Positions 1 to 8,506 of a DNA stretch of 64,000 nt are shown piece by piece. Numbering within the stretch: position 1 is the first letter of the stretch; every line of letters starts with the position of its first letter. The position numbers and the translations under genes are program-made. Location of the stretch: assembly GCA_905187815.1 (NCBI GenBank), contig CAJJJM010000004.1:62001-126000 (forward strand), in the 5' to 3' direction. The DNA comes from an uncultured Methanomassiliicoccaceae archaeon. Its GTDB lineage: Archaea; Thermoplasmatota; Thermoplasmata; Methanomassiliicoccales; Methanomethylophilaceae. The notes under the pieces are model-generated. The model had not been told where the DNA came from. It made no database searches and saw only the letters and a list, made by a program, of their open reading frames with translations.

Positions 1-256
1 CTCCGGTGAATGCGCCCGCAACATCCCGATAATCGCGTTCGCGGACTCCGATGACGGGACCAAGGTCTCTGCCAGGGCCGACAGACGTCTGGTCGACCGT
101 GGCCTCGACCTGTCGAGCGTTATGAAGACCGCGGCGGAGCTGGTCGGGGGCTACGGGGGAGGGCATACGGTGGCGGCCGGTGCGACGATCCCGCCTGACA
201 AGAAGGAGCAGTTCCTGGACATCGTGGAGGATTTGGTGTCCTCGCAGGTCGAATGA
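1..256 (+). CDS. C-terminal end of a DHH/DHHA1-family phosphoesterase (RecJ-like), partial
   Basis: Only the last 84 residues are in the window; the reading frame enters at base 2 and stops with TGA at 254-256. The segment contains a glycine-rich GGYGGGHTVAAGATIP motif, which is the hallmark of the DHHA1 substrate-binding domain near the C-terminus of archaeal RecJ-like nucleases and related DHH phosphoesterases. Those enzymes cleave phosphodiester bonds of single-stranded DNA or RNA, or of small oligonucleotides, using two metal ions held by the N-terminal DHH domain, which lies outside the window. The exact subfamily cannot be decided from this fragment. Confidence 0.7.
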   Translation, partial: SGECARNIPIIAFADSDDGTKVSARADRRLVDRGLDLSSVMKTAAELVGGYGGGHTVAAGATIPPDKKEQFLDIVEDLVSSQVE

Positions 257-301
257 CGGTGGGGCGCCGCCAGAATATCGGTGTCCCTAAACCTACTGAA
301 A

Positions 302-315
302 TTAGGGTTGCCTGA
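302..315. promoter_or_regulatory. Possible DtxR/IdeR-like box upstream of a ferredoxin gene
   Basis: TTAGGGTTGCCTGA matches 11 of 14 positions of the classical DtxR consensus TTAGGTTAGCCTAA. It lies about 185 bp before the ferredoxin start, so it is weak evidence alone. It is recorded because a convincing cluster of similar boxes occurs at 4342-4397. Confidence 0.25.
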
Positions 316-443
316 TTTTGGAGAACCTGATACGATTGCATCATAGCAATCTAAACAAGGGGTAGCCAGATGTTTCCGGGATGTTTGATGAATGGGTTAG
401 GATGAACTAACATTTGCTGTCGATTTTCAGACATTCCTAACTC

Positions 444-484
444 AAAAATCGGTACATTCAAATACCCTTCAGAAAAATCGGTAC
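444..484. repeat. Two direct copies of a 12-bp element before the ferredoxin gene
   Basis: AAAAATCGGTAC occurs at 444-455 and again at 473-484, 29 bp apart, in the AT-rich segment immediately before the ferredoxin start at 501. The even spacing (almost three helical turns) and the position in the promoter region make a paired regulator site plausible. The rest of the 257-500 gap shows no coding potential. Confidence 0.4.
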
Positions 485-500
485 TTCAGAGGTAATTCAA

Positions 501-665
501 ATGACAACAATCAACACTTCCGAGTGTGTCGCATGCGGTGCATGCGTGGATGTCTGCCCCGAGAACGCCATCACCTGCGAGGACGTCGCGATCATCGACA
601 CCTCCAAGTGCAGCAACTGTGGAGCCTGCATCGACGAGTGCCCCTCCAGCTGCATCTCCGCCTGA
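501..665 (+). CDS. Small 2[4Fe-4S] ferredoxin
   Basis: This 54-residue protein begins MTTINTSECVACGACVDVCP and ends ...CPSSCISA. It carries two CxxCxxCxxxCP motifs, at roughly residues 9-20 and 37-48, the pattern of clostridial-type bacterial ferredoxins that hold two [4Fe-4S] clusters. It is a soluble low-potential electron carrier; in methylotrophic methanogens such ferredoxins pass electrons from the MvhADG/HdrABC complex to membrane Fpo-like complexes, but the partner cannot be told from sequence. An extra Cys (residue 51) follows the second motif. The start is preceded by CAGAGGTAATTCAA, a modest ribosome site. A close paralog lies at 42955-43116. Confidence 0.93.
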   Translation: MTTINTSECVACGACVDVCPENAITCEDVAIIDTSKCSNCGACIDECPSSCISA

Positions 666-783
666 AACCCGAACGGGGCCCCGGGCCCCTTTATTCTTTA
701 TATTCTATAATACAGGGACCGATCGGCCCCGGGAAATGGTTTCCACGGATGGCCCGGGGCCACCCGTGATTTGTGTTTCCGTT

Positions 784-2532
784 TCAGATGCTCCAATCCT
801 CGGACATCCTCTGTAGATGCACCATCCTGTCGAAGGTCCCTCCCGCCATCCTTAGATCCTCAGGAGAGCCCTGCTCCTCGACGGTTCCGTTGTTCAGCAC
901 CACGACCTTGTCCGCATCCTCGATGGTGCGCATCCTGTGGGCCACGATCAGGACCGTCTTGTCCTTCACCAGAGTGGACAGGGCCTGCTGGACCTGCGTC
1001 TCGCATTCGGTGTCCAGGGAGGCGGTGGCCTCATCGAGCAGGATGATCGGCGCATCCTTGAGGATCGCCCTGGCGATGGAGATCCTCTGCCTCTCCCCGC
1101 CTGACAGCTTCGCCCCGTTCTCGCCGATGACCGTGTCGTACCCGTCGGGGAGTGATTCCACGAACGAGTCGCAGTTGGCGAGTCTGGCAGCCTCCCTGAC
1201 CTCCTCGTCTGTGGCATCCCTCCTCCCGATGCGTATGTTGTCCTTCACAGAGGTGTTGAACAGGGTGACGTCCTGGAAGACTATGGAGTAGCATGTCAGG
1301 AGGGTCTCCGGGTCGACGGTGGACACGTCCACCCCGCCGACAGTGATCTTTCCCCCATCCAGGTCCCAGAACCTGGCGGCGAGCTTCGCGGTGGTCGTCT
1401 TCCCCTCCCCGGATGGGCCGATGAGGGCGGTGACCTCGCCCTGTCTGGCGGTGAACGAGACGTCCGAGAGGACCTCCCTCCCTCTGTCGTAGGAGAACCT
1501 GACATGGTCGAACACGATGTCGTATCCGTCCGGGTCGAACTCGACGTCGCCCGTCTGGATGGGTTCGTCCTCTATCTCCTGCATGCGCTCCATGTTGTAC
1601 TCGGCGTTGATCATCGCGGCGATGAACTGGAGGGCGTTGTTCAGCGGGTCGTAGAGCCTGGATATGATGATCAGGAACGCGATGAACACGTAGATGCTGA
1701 TCGATCCCTCCACCAGCATGTATCCTCCGACCAGTGCGGTCGTCACGATCCCGAACTTGAGGACCAGTTGGGCCCAGACCACGAAGATCGCCACCATGTA
1801 CTCCGCCTTGAACTCGGCCCGCTCCACGGCGTCCAGCTTCGCGAACAGCCCGTCGAGATACCTCCCTCCGGCGCCGTTCACCCTCAGGTCCCTCATTGAC
1901 TCGAGGCACTCCTGGATCCCCTCCGTGGCCTCCAGAGTCCTGTCGAACTTGTATCTGTTGTATCTGTCCTGGAACCTCTTCGAGAGGAGGACGATGGCGA
2001 ACGACACCGGGATGGGCCATAGGGAGGCCGCACCCATGACGGGGTCGTAGACCAGGATCATCACCCCGATGGCGGCTATGCACGTCATGGAACCGATGAG
2101 CACCGGGAGCCAGTGCGACATGGACTGCTCCTGCATGGTGCAATCGTTCATGATCCTGACCGTGAGGTCCGTGGGGTCCTTCTGTCCGAAGAACGATAGA
2201 GGGAGCCTCCTCAGCTTCTCAGCCAGGGCGATGCGCTTGGCGGAGCTCTCCTTGTAGGTGTTGAAGTATGTCTCGTCGTACTCGATGCCGTATGTTATCG
2301 CTATGAGGGCGACGGAGACGATGATCATCACACCGTAGATCCACATCTCCAGGTCGTAATCGTACGGATTGCCGTCTCCGCCGAGCATGTCGCATACGAA
2401 CATGAACAGGATCATCACTGGCACCATCAGGGCGATGTCGTGGACCATGCAGGCCAGGGAGCTTCTCTTCAGGTACCTGTATCCGTCCTCGGAGAGGGCG
2501 AACCTGCGTCTGGCGTAGTCCTTGATGCTCAT
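784..2532 (-). CDS. ABC transporter, fused membrane and ATPase domains (YbtP/IrtA-like partner)
   Basis: The 582-residue protein has an ABC transmembrane type-1 domain (about residues 20-310) and a C-terminal nucleotide-binding domain. Walker A is GPSGEGKTTT near 372, the signature LSGGERQ near 474, and Walker B ILLDEATASLD near 495. It overlaps the upstream gene by 4 bp (ATGA), so the two half-transporters are surely co-translated and form a heterodimer. Such type IV ABC systems include drug exporters, but also YbtPQ/IrtAB, which use an exporter fold to bring in metal-siderophore complexes. The neighbouring FecBCD-type importer and the DtxR-like boxes upstream favour a metal-related role. 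The substrate is inferred. Confidence 0.8.
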   Translation of the reverse strand: MSIKDYARRRFALSEDGYRYLKRSSLACMVHDIALMVPVMILFMFVCDMLGGDGNPYDYDLEMWIYGVMIIVSVALIAITYGIEYDETYFNTYKESSAKRIALAEKLRRLPLSFFGQKDPTDLTVRIMNDCTMQEQSMSHWLPVLIGSMTCIAAIGVMILVYDPVMGAASLWPIPVSFAIVLLSKRFQDRYNRYKFDRTLEATEGIQECLESMRDLRVNGAGGRYLDGLFAKLDAVERAEFKAEYMVAIFVVWAQLVLKFGIVTTALVGGYMLVEGSISIYVFIAFLIIISRLYDPLNNALQFIAAMINAEYNMERMQEIEDEPIQTGDVEFDPDGYDIVFDHVRFSYDRGREVLSDVSFTARQGEVTALIGPSGEGKTTTAKLAARFWDLDGGKITVGGVDVSTVDPETLLTCYSIVFQDVTLFNTSVKDNIRIGRRDATDEEVREAARLANCDSFVESLPDGYDTVIGENGAKLSGGERQRISIARAILKDAPIILLDEATASLDTECETQVQQALSTLVKDKTVLIVAHRMRTIEDADKVVVLNNGTVEEQGSPEDLRMAGGTFDRMVHLQRMSEDWSI

Positions 2533-4331
2533 TGGGCCACCCCCTTAACCCTCCAGGTCAGGGACCTCTGGTAGTCCTCCCACATCCTGCGGTACTCGCC
2601 CCCCTCCTCCATGAGCTCGGCGTGGGTCCCGATCTCTCTGATCCTCCCTCCGTCCACGACGCAGATGCAGTCGGCGTTCCTGACGGTGGTGAGGCGGTGG
2701 GCTATGATCAGCACGGTCCTGTCCTCGGCGAGTTTCTCGAACGCCTTCTGGACGAGATGCTCGTTCTCCGGGTCGGCGAACGCGGTCGCCTCGTCGAGGA
2801 TCACGATGGGGGACCCCTTGAGGATCGCCCTGGCGACCGCCACCCTCTGGGTCTCCCCGCCGGACAGGTAGACGCCGCCGGGACCGATGGGGGTGTCCAG
2901 TCCGTTTGGCAGCTTTGCGACTATGTCCTCGCACTGCGCCTGTCTCAATGCCTCCGACACCTGTTCGGGGGTGGCATCCGGTCTTCCGAGGCGGACGTTG
3001 TTCAGAAGGGTGTCCCTGAGCAGGGTGTTGCTTTGGAACACATACGATTCCAGACCCGACAGGTCCTTCGAGGAGATGTCTCTCAGGTCGATCCCGCCGA
3101 TCGATATCCTGCCCTGCTGGGGATCCCAGAATCTGGCGGCAAGGCTGGCGATGGTGCTCTTCCCGCTACCGCTGGGCCCGACAAGTGCCGTGACCGTCCC
3201 CGGTCTCATAGTCATGGAGACGGCCTCGACGGCCGGCCTGTCAGATCCCGGATATGTGAAGGTGACGCCTTCGAAGCGCACGGTCATGTCATCGGGGACC
3301 TTCGGATCCCCGGTCTCGGGGAGGGGCTCCATCGCCATGAGCCCGTCGATCCTGCTCAGGGCGTCGTCGACCTTGTAGCCGTCCTCGCTCGAGTACATAA
3401 TCCTGACGAGCAGGATCGCCACGAGCGGGGAGAACACGACATAGAACAGAAAGTCGCTGATGAACTCGGGGGTGGCGTTCTCCAGGCCACCGGTTATGGC
3501 CATCGCGGCCAGGATCAGGAAGGCGAACGACAGGTTTGCGAACACCATGTAGGCCACCATGCGCTTCTTGCACCATCTCGCGTAGCCGCTGGCGAACTCC
3601 CCGTACCTGAGGATGGACTCCTTGAACGTCTGGAAGGTGTGGACGGTCTGCTGGAACGTCTTCACCACGGAGATCCCGCGTACGTATTCGACCGCCTCCT
3701 TGTTCATGTCCCCCAGTGCGCCCTGGTAGACGCCCATGAACTCGGCCAGGACCTTGTTCCCCATCATGGTGTACATGACGGCGATCGAGACCGCTATGGG
3801 GACGATGCAGGCGATGCCCAGGCGCCAGTCGAAGAAGAACAGCATGACGACTATGGATATCGGGAGGACCACGGAGCCTGCGAGATCCGGGAGCTGGTGG
3901 GCCGCGTAGGTGTGGGTGGCCTCGGCCGAGTCGTTGATTATCCTGCGCACCTTCCCGCTGCCCATCATGTCGAAGGCTCCCGGGGGGAGCGTCATGACAT
4001 GGGCCAGCGCTCTCTTCTTCATGTTCTTGGCTATGCGGAACGCCGCCAGATGCGAGCACATCAGCGCGGCGATGTACAGCGCCACGGACAGCACCGTGAA
4101 ACCCACCGCCATCCAGCCGTTGTGGACGATCCCGGTGGCATCGCCCAGGTCGGGGTAGGCCGCCAGAACCTCGTCCAGAATCAGCCAGATGTAGTAGTAC
4201 GGAACGACCGAGAGCGCGGCGCTGACCGCCGACAGGAGCAGGGATGCGTATGTGAGATACCTCCTGCCTCCCGCGAAGGAGGCGAGTCTGGACAGCCTCC
4301 TTCCGTTCGGATTGTCTTTCGATTTCTCCAT
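2529..4331 (-). CDS. ABC transporter, fused membrane and ATPase domains (YbtQ/IrtB-like partner)
   Basis: This is the first gene of the two-gene unit; 600 residues. Six membrane segments lie in about residues 20-310 and the ATPase domain follows. Walker A is GPSGSGKSTI near 383, the signature LSGGETQRVAVARA near 486, and Walker B ILDEATAFADPENE near 510. The ATAFADPENE form of the D-loop region is what I recall from YbtP/YbtQ and IrtA/IrtB siderophore transporters rather than multidrug exporters, where ATSxxD is usual. The promoter region carries three GCCTAA boxes of DtxR type, so repression by an iron- or manganese-loaded regulator is likely. Its substrate is an inference from motif, regulation and neighbours. 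Confidence 0.8.
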   Translation of the reverse strand: MEKSKDNPNGRRLSRLASFAGGRRYLTYASLLLSAVSAALSVVPYYYIWLILDEVLAAYPDLGDATGIVHNGWMAVGFTVLSVALYIAALMCSHLAAFRIAKNMKKRALAHVMTLPPGAFDMMGSGKVRRIINDSAEATHTYAAHQLPDLAGSVVLPISIVVMLFFFDWRLGIACIVPIAVSIAVMYTMMGNKVLAEFMGVYQGALGDMNKEAVEYVRGISVVKTFQQTVHTFQTFKESILRYGEFASGYARWCKKRMVAYMVFANLSFAFLILAAMAITGGLENATPEFISDFLFYVVFSPLVAILLVRIMYSSEDGYKVDDALSRIDGLMAMEPLPETGDPKVPDDMTVRFEGVTFTYPGSDRPAVEAVSMTMRPGTVTALVGPSGSGKSTIASLAARFWDPQQGRISIGGIDLRDISSKDLSGLESYVFQSNTLLRDTLLNNVRLGRPDATPEQVSEALRQAQCEDIVAKLPNGLDTPIGPGGVYLSGGETQRVAVARAILKGSPIVILDEATAFADPENEHLVQKAFEKLAEDRTVLIIAHRLTTVRNADCICVVDGGRIREIGTHAELMEEGGEYRRMWEDYQRSLTWRVKGVAQ

Positions 4332-4341
4332 GGACCATGAT

Positions 4342-4397
4342 TTAGTTTTGCCTAAATTAAATATTCGGTATGCCTAAATTATTTATAGACTGCCTAA
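4342..4397 (-). promoter_or_regulatory. Cluster of three DtxR/IdeR-like operator boxes and TATA elements
   Basis: Three half-conserved boxes end in GCCTAA: TTAGTTTTGCCTAA at 4342-4355 (12/14 to TTAGGTTAGCCTAA), TTCGGTATGCCTAA at 4364-4377 (11/14) and TATAGACTGCCTAA at 4384-4397 (8/14). They start 22 and 20 bp apart, on the same face of the helix at two-turn spacing. They overlap AT-rich TATA-like stretches (for example CTATAAATAA on the minus strand) before the ABC gene that starts at 4331. This is the geometry of a metal-dependent repressor array. Confidence 0.65.
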
Positions 4398-4449
4398 CTT
4401 TTCATGTTCCGCAGACATTACTCTACAACACCCCAACTGGAGGATGAGA

Positions 4450-4539
4450 ATGAACAGAAGAGAGACCATTGACATCGTGTTCATCGCCGGTGTGGTCGTC
4501 GTCCTGCTCGCCGCGTTCATCTATGTGAATCTGGGATGA
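4450..4539 (+). CDS. 29-residue single-span membrane peptide
   Basis: ATG at 4450 is preceded by a perfect GGAGG at 4439-4443 with a 6-nt spacer. The peptide starts MNRRETIDIVFIAG and is followed by a run of V, L, A and F residues ending YVNLG, so it is a short basic N-terminus plus one hydrophobic span of about 20 residues. It sits between the two divergent metal-transport units and on the far side of the DtxR-like boxes. Small hydrophobic peptides often act as accessory subunits of membrane transporters, but nothing here proves a partner. The strong ribosome site is the main argument that it is real. Confidence 0.55.
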   Translation: MNRRETIDIVFIAGVVVVLLAAFIYVNLG

Positions 4540-4716
4540 GCCGGAGGGGCGCCGATCCAGGCGGGGAGGCGTCACACAGACGTCTCCGTGACCAAACGTC
4601 TTCGAAACCATTTATCGCCCCAATTTTTTTTAGTCGTACCAAAATTTATAACCCGCCAGTCGTTCCAGGGACCGTCGGGAAGTCCGGAGGTGGCTCCAGG
4701 AAATGGAGGAACCATC

Positions 4717-5886
4717 TTGGACAAGAAAATCACAGCATTGGTCGCGGCCGTGGTGGCCGTGGTCATAATCGCCGCCGCCGCATGGGCGCTGAACCCGGGC
4801 GGGGACGACGGAAAGGACGAGGGGTCGGACACTGTCGTCGTGACAGACATGACCGGGGAGGAGGTCGAGGTGACGCTCCCGGTCGAGAGGGTCGCGATAA
4901 CGAGCTCCAGCCTTCTTGACATGTTCATAATCATCGCCGGTGAGGACTGGGCGGACTACGTCTGCATGATGCCATCGGATCTGCAGACCAGGGAGCCCGC
5001 AAAGTACGATCTGCTCATGGAGACGTACCCGCAGCTCGCGGACGTCCCGACATCGCCCGACCTGTACTCGTCAGGCTCTTTCCCGGATGAGACCATCGCG
5101 GTCACGGAGCCCGACCTGGTCCTTCTCGAGTATCCCACCATGCAGTGGCTGCAGTACGATGAGAGCAACTATCCCATCCTGACCAGCATGGGCGTTTCGG
5201 TCCTCCAGCTGGACATGTACACTGACCCGTTCGCCGAGGGGGCCATCGACACCAACATGAACGCCCTCGGTGCGGCCCTCGGACAGCAGGACCGCGCCGA
5301 TGAGATCATCGCCTTCTGGTACGAGCAGTTCGACCTCGTGGAGTCCATCCTGGATTCCGTTCCGGAATCCGAGAAGACCCTCGTCGCATACACAGAGATC
5401 ATGGGATCCGGTCAGATCTCGTCATCGGCGTACGGGACGACAGGCACCATGGGATTCAGCGAGCTGACGTTCGTGGGGGTCACCAACAGCAGCGACCAGG
5501 CGACGGAGACGTACAGCTATGAGAGGCTGCTGTCGATAGATCCCGACTACATCATCATAGCCGTGTCGTCCTACTATCAGCAGGGTGACGCCGGGTACGC
5601 CCTCGGATACGGGGTGACGTCCACGGAGGCAGCCCAGCAGGTTGTCGAGGAATACAAGTCCAGACCGGGATGGTCGAACCTGACCGCGGTACAGAACGAC
5701 AACATCATACTTTACTATCCGGAGCTCGGGTTCACCCCTGCGGCATTCGAGAAGGTGCTCTACCTCGCGGAGTTCCTGTATCCTGAGTACTGCGGTGACC
5801 TGGATGCCGACGCCATCATGGACGAGTACTTCGACCGGTTCCTGCCGTTCGACGTGACAGGGCTCTGGTATTACAAGGCGGCCTGA
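4717..5886 (+). CDS. Periplasmic-type substrate-binding protein of an iron-complex/cobalamin ABC importer
   Basis: The 389-residue protein starts at TTG 4717, chosen because GGAGG at 4705-4709 lies 7 nt before it and the protein then begins with a clean signal/anchor (MDKKITALVAAVVAVVIIAA). An upstream ATG at 4588 in the same frame would add 43 poorly conserved residues. The mature part opens with VVVTDMTGEEVEVTLPVERV, the conserved entry strand of the PF01497 family (BtuF, FepB, FecB), and the usual EPDLVLLEYP segment follows. It should be lipid- or membrane-anchored outside the cell and hand its ligand to the permease that starts 3 nt later. Iron chelate, haem or corrinoid are all possible ligands; corrinoid would suit a methylotroph. 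Confidence 0.8.
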   Translation: MDKKITALVAAVVAVVIIAAAAWALNPGGDDGKDEGSDTVVVTDMTGEEVEVTLPVERVAITSSSLLDMFIIIAGEDWADYVCMMPSDLQTREPAKYDLLMETYPQLADVPTSPDLYSSGSFPDETIAVTEPDLVLLEYPTMQWLQYDESNYPILTSMGVSVLQLDMYTDPFAEGAIDTNMNALGAALGQQDRADEIIAFWYEQFDLVESILDSVPESEKTLVAYTEIMGSGQISSSAYGTTGTMGFSELTFVGVTNSSDQATETYSYERLLSIDPDYIIIAVSSYYQQGDAGYALGYGVTSTEAAQQVVEEYKSRPGWSNLTAVQNDNIILYYPELGFTPAAFEKVLYLAEFLYPEYCGDLDADAIMDEYFDRFLPFDVTGLWYYKAA

Positions 5887-5888
5887 TC

Positions 5889-6929
5889 ATGAAGTCCTCC
5901 GTTGGAGCCTCCCTCTACCGGGGCATAGTGAAGAGGAGGAAGACGGTCCTTGCGGTCTCGATCCTGGTGACCGTGCTGGTCTTCTTCGTGGACGTATCCC
6001 TGGGTCCGATGAGGTACGGCCTGGCGGAGGTCATCCAGGCCATTTTTAACCCGGACCCGGAGTCGGTGATATACTCCGTGGTCTGGGAATCCCGCATCCC
6101 CGAGGCGCTGACGGCGCTCCTGGTGGGGCTGGCCCTAGGGATGGCCGGGGCGGAGATGCAGACCATCCTGGACAATCCGTTGGCCGAGCCCTATACACTG
6201 GGCATATCGACGTCGGCGGCGTTCGGAGCATCCCTCGTGATCGCCTTCGGGCTAGGGGGATCCGTGTTCGGGGACTACGCCCAGCCTGTGCTGGCGTTCG
6301 CATGCGCCATACTCACGTGCTTCGTGATCTATTCTGTCGCGAGGTCCCGCTCCGGCGATAGGAACACGATCATCCTGCTGGGTGTCGCCATGCTCTTCCT
6401 GTTCCAGTCCCTGGTCTCGCTGATCCAGTCGGTCTCGTCCAGGGACAGTGCCAACGCCATAATGTTCTGGATGTTCGGCAGCCTCGACAGGACCGAGTGG
6501 GTGGACCTGCTGATAATAGCCGTCGTCATAGCGATCGCAGCTGTGTTCTTCGCCATGAACTTCTGGAGGCTCACTGCTCTGAGGATGGGTGACTCCAAAG
6601 CGAGGAGCCTGGGTGTGGATGTGGGGCGGCTCAGGAGGAATGTGCTCCTCGCGGTCTCCGCCGTGACGGCCCTGGCGGTCAGCTTCGCCGGTACGATCGG
6701 GTTCGTCGGACTCGTAGGCCCGCACATGGCACGCATGCTCGTGGGGGAGGACCAGAGGTTCCTGATGCCGATGTCCGCGGTCTGCGGGGCGCTGATGCTC
6801 CTGGCGGCGGCCATCGTCTGCAAGCTCCTGGAGAGCGCCGTCTCCCTGCACATAGGGGTAGTGACGTCCCTGGTCGGCGTCCCGTTCTTCATATACATGA
6901 TAATGCGCAGCAGGAGGTCGGCGGCATGA
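5889..6929 (+). CDS. FecCD/BtuC-family ABC importer permease
   Basis: The 346-residue protein has the family's typical length and about ten membrane segments. Conserved FecCD landmarks are RIPEALTALLVGLALGMAGAEMQ near residues 55-85, DNPLAEPYTLGIS near 90-105, and GTIGFVGLVGPHMARMLVG near 265-285, the cytoplasmic coupling loop that docks with the ATPase. It lies between its binding protein (2 nt gap) and its ATPase (4-bp ATGA overlap), forming a complete importer operon for a chelated metal or a corrinoid. Confidence 0.88.
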   Translation: MKSSVGASLYRGIVKRRKTVLAVSILVTVLVFFVDVSLGPMRYGLAEVIQAIFNPDPESVIYSVVWESRIPEALTALLVGLALGMAGAEMQTILDNPLAEPYTLGISTSAAFGASLVIAFGLGGSVFGDYAQPVLAFACAILTCFVIYSVARSRSGDRNTIILLGVAMLFLFQSLVSLIQSVSSRDSANAIMFWMFGSLDRTEWVDLLIIAVVIAIAAVFFAMNFWRLTALRMGDSKARSLGVDVGRLRRNVLLAVSAVTALAVSFAGTIGFVGLVGPHMARMLVGEDQRFLMPMSAVCGALMLLAAAIVCKLLESAVSLHIGVVTSLVGVPFFIYMIMRSRRSAA

Positions 6930-7696
6930 GGCTGGAGGTCGAGGGTCTGCGTTTCTCCTACGGCGACTCGGAGGTGCTGAGGGGCGTCAACCTTGGTTTC
7001 GACCGCGGTATCCTATCCCTGATAGGACCGAACGGAGCAGGCAAGTCCACGCTGGTGAAGTGCATCTCCGGCGCCCTCAGACCCAACTCTGGAACTGCGT
7101 TCTTCGACGGCAGGGACCTGTTGGCGGGTCGTGACCCGGACATAAGGATGGCCTACATGTCGCAGGAGCAGCCCCGGATCAGCGGGATGACGGTCCTGGA
7201 GGTCATGCTGCTCGGGAGACTGGAGAAGCTCTCGATAGCGGTCTCCGACGAGGACCTGGATGCCGCATACGGGGCGTTGGAGCTCTTGGGGATAGAGGGG
7301 CTGGCCGAGCGGGACATGGGGGAGCTGAGCGGAGGGCAGAGCCAGATGGTTCTGATCGCCCAGTGCCTCGTATCGGATCCGGACATAGTTGTGCTGGACG
7401 AGCCCATGAACAACCTGGATTTGTGCAGGGAGCTGGAGATGTTCGAGGTGATGTCGGAGATCACGCGCGCCAGGGACCTGACCACCGTGATGATCCTGCA
7501 CGACATCAACTTCGCATGTCGCTTTTCCGACCGGCTGGCCGTCATGAGGGACGGTGTGGTGTGCGGCTGCGGACGTCCGGGAGAGGTCGTGACAGAGGGG
7601 ATGATCAGGGACGTCTACGGTGTCGAGGCGGAGGTCTCCACCGACGCCGGCGGACGCATCCGTGTGGACCCCGTACGCTCCATCCGCAGGCGGTAA
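6926..7696 (+). CDS. ATPase subunit of iron-complex/cobalamin ABC importer (FepC/BtuD-like)
   Basis: The 256-residue ATPase has Walker A GPNGAGKST near residue 34, signature LSGGQSQ near 133, Walker B VVLDEPMNNLD near 155 and a switch histidine in ILHDINFA near 192. A C-terminal extension GEVVTEGMIRDVYGVEAEV is the tail typical of FepC/BtuD ATPases. It is the last gene of the three-gene importer, overlapping the permease by 4 bp. Confidence 0.88.
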   Translation: MRLEVEGLRFSYGDSEVLRGVNLGFDRGILSLIGPNGAGKSTLVKCISGALRPNSGTAFFDGRDLLAGRDPDIRMAYMSQEQPRISGMTVLEVMLLGRLEKLSIAVSDEDLDAAYGALELLGIEGLAERDMGELSGGQSQMVLIAQCLVSDPDIVVLDEPMNNLDLCRELEMFEVMSEITRARDLTTVMILHDINFACRFSDRLAVMRDGVVCGCGRPGEVVTEGMIRDVYGVEAEVSTDAGGRIRVDPVRSIRRR

Positions 7697-7759
7697 CGTC
7701 GCTAAACCAAGGTCTGACCAGACCATACCTTAAAAGGGGTGCCGACGGATTCCTGGTAC

Positions 7760-8470
7760 ATGTCGGAAATCCTTCAGAAGAACAAGGAATACGCAGATGT
7801 CATGAAGAACGTTATGAGGCTCAGGGGAGAGCCGGTGGCCGTCAGGCTCATCCGCAAGGGGGAGGCCTGGCCTGAGGGGTACACCGAACCCGAGAGCCAG
7901 CTCAGCCACTGCCAGGCCATCTTCAGGGCCAAGGAGGGTGAGTCCTTCAAGCTCCCCCTGAAGTCCGAGAACTGCATGGTCGGATGCTCCGCGCTCAACA
8001 TGACCGCGACCCCCGAGAAGGTCGCGTCCGGCGACTTCCACGCAGGCATCGGGATGCACGACTCCGCCGCAGCCGCGGGGAAGATGATCTCGGACCGCAT
8101 GGTCGTCCCGTTCGAGAGCGAGGGCGAGGTCGTCTGCCCTCTGAAGGACGCGGACTTCGTCCCCGACGTCGTCACCATCGAAGACATACCCGAGCGCGTG
8201 TACTGGATAGTTCCCCTCTCCACCGCCGAGGAGGGCGGGAGGGTTCAGTTCTCCACATCCCCGTTCCAGTGCGCCTGCGAGGACATTACCGCCGTCCCGA
8301 TCTGCACCGGAAAGCCGAACATCTCCCTCGGATGCTTCGGATGCAGGAAGAAGACGTCCATGGCCGCCGACGAGATGGCCGCGGGCATCCCCTACGACAT
8401 GATCCCGGGCTTCGTGGAGCATCTCAGGAAATACGAGACCGGCGTCATGACGAAGGCGAAGCGCGACTGA
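7760..8470 (+). CDS. DUF169 family protein
   Basis: The 236-residue protein is placed at ATG 7760 because a TATA-like CTTAAAAGG lies about 25 nt upstream, giving a leaderless transcript; a GTG at 7739 in frame would overlap that promoter. The sequence RGEPVAVRLIRKGEAWPEG near residues 20-40, the Cys-containing ENCMVGCSALN near 75, and the late GKPNISLGCFGCRKKTSM segment fit the DUF169 family, common in anaerobes and methanogens. Several conserved Cys residues (CACEDIT, CFGCR) suggest metal or Fe-S binding. The function is unknown; it stands alone between the metal importer and the mcr operon. Confidence 0.75.
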   Translation: MSEILQKNKEYADVMKNVMRLRGEPVAVRLIRKGEAWPEGYTEPESQLSHCQAIFRAKEGESFKLPLKSENCMVGCSALNMTATPEKVASGDFHAGIGMHDSAAAAGKMISDRMVVPFESEGEVVCPLKDADFVPDVVTIEDIPERVYWIVPLSTAEEGGRVQFSTSPFQCACEDITAVPICTGKPNISLGCFGCRKKTSMAADEMAAGIPYDMIPGFVEHLRKYETGVMTKAKRD

Positions 8471-8506
8471 TCTCCAGTAACACTCACAAACCCTTTAGTG
8501 TCACAT

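Noticed and set aside
2532..4340. 602-codon open frame on the plus strand opposite an ABC transporter gene
   Set aside because: It mirrors the minus-strand gene, is very rich in His, Gly, Asp and Arg, and has no domain; it is a by-product of high third-position GC.
4588..4716. Upstream ATG extension of the substrate-binding protein
   Set aside because: It would bury the signal peptide 43 residues inside the protein and include the TATA-like region; TTG 4717 has a well-spaced GGAGG.
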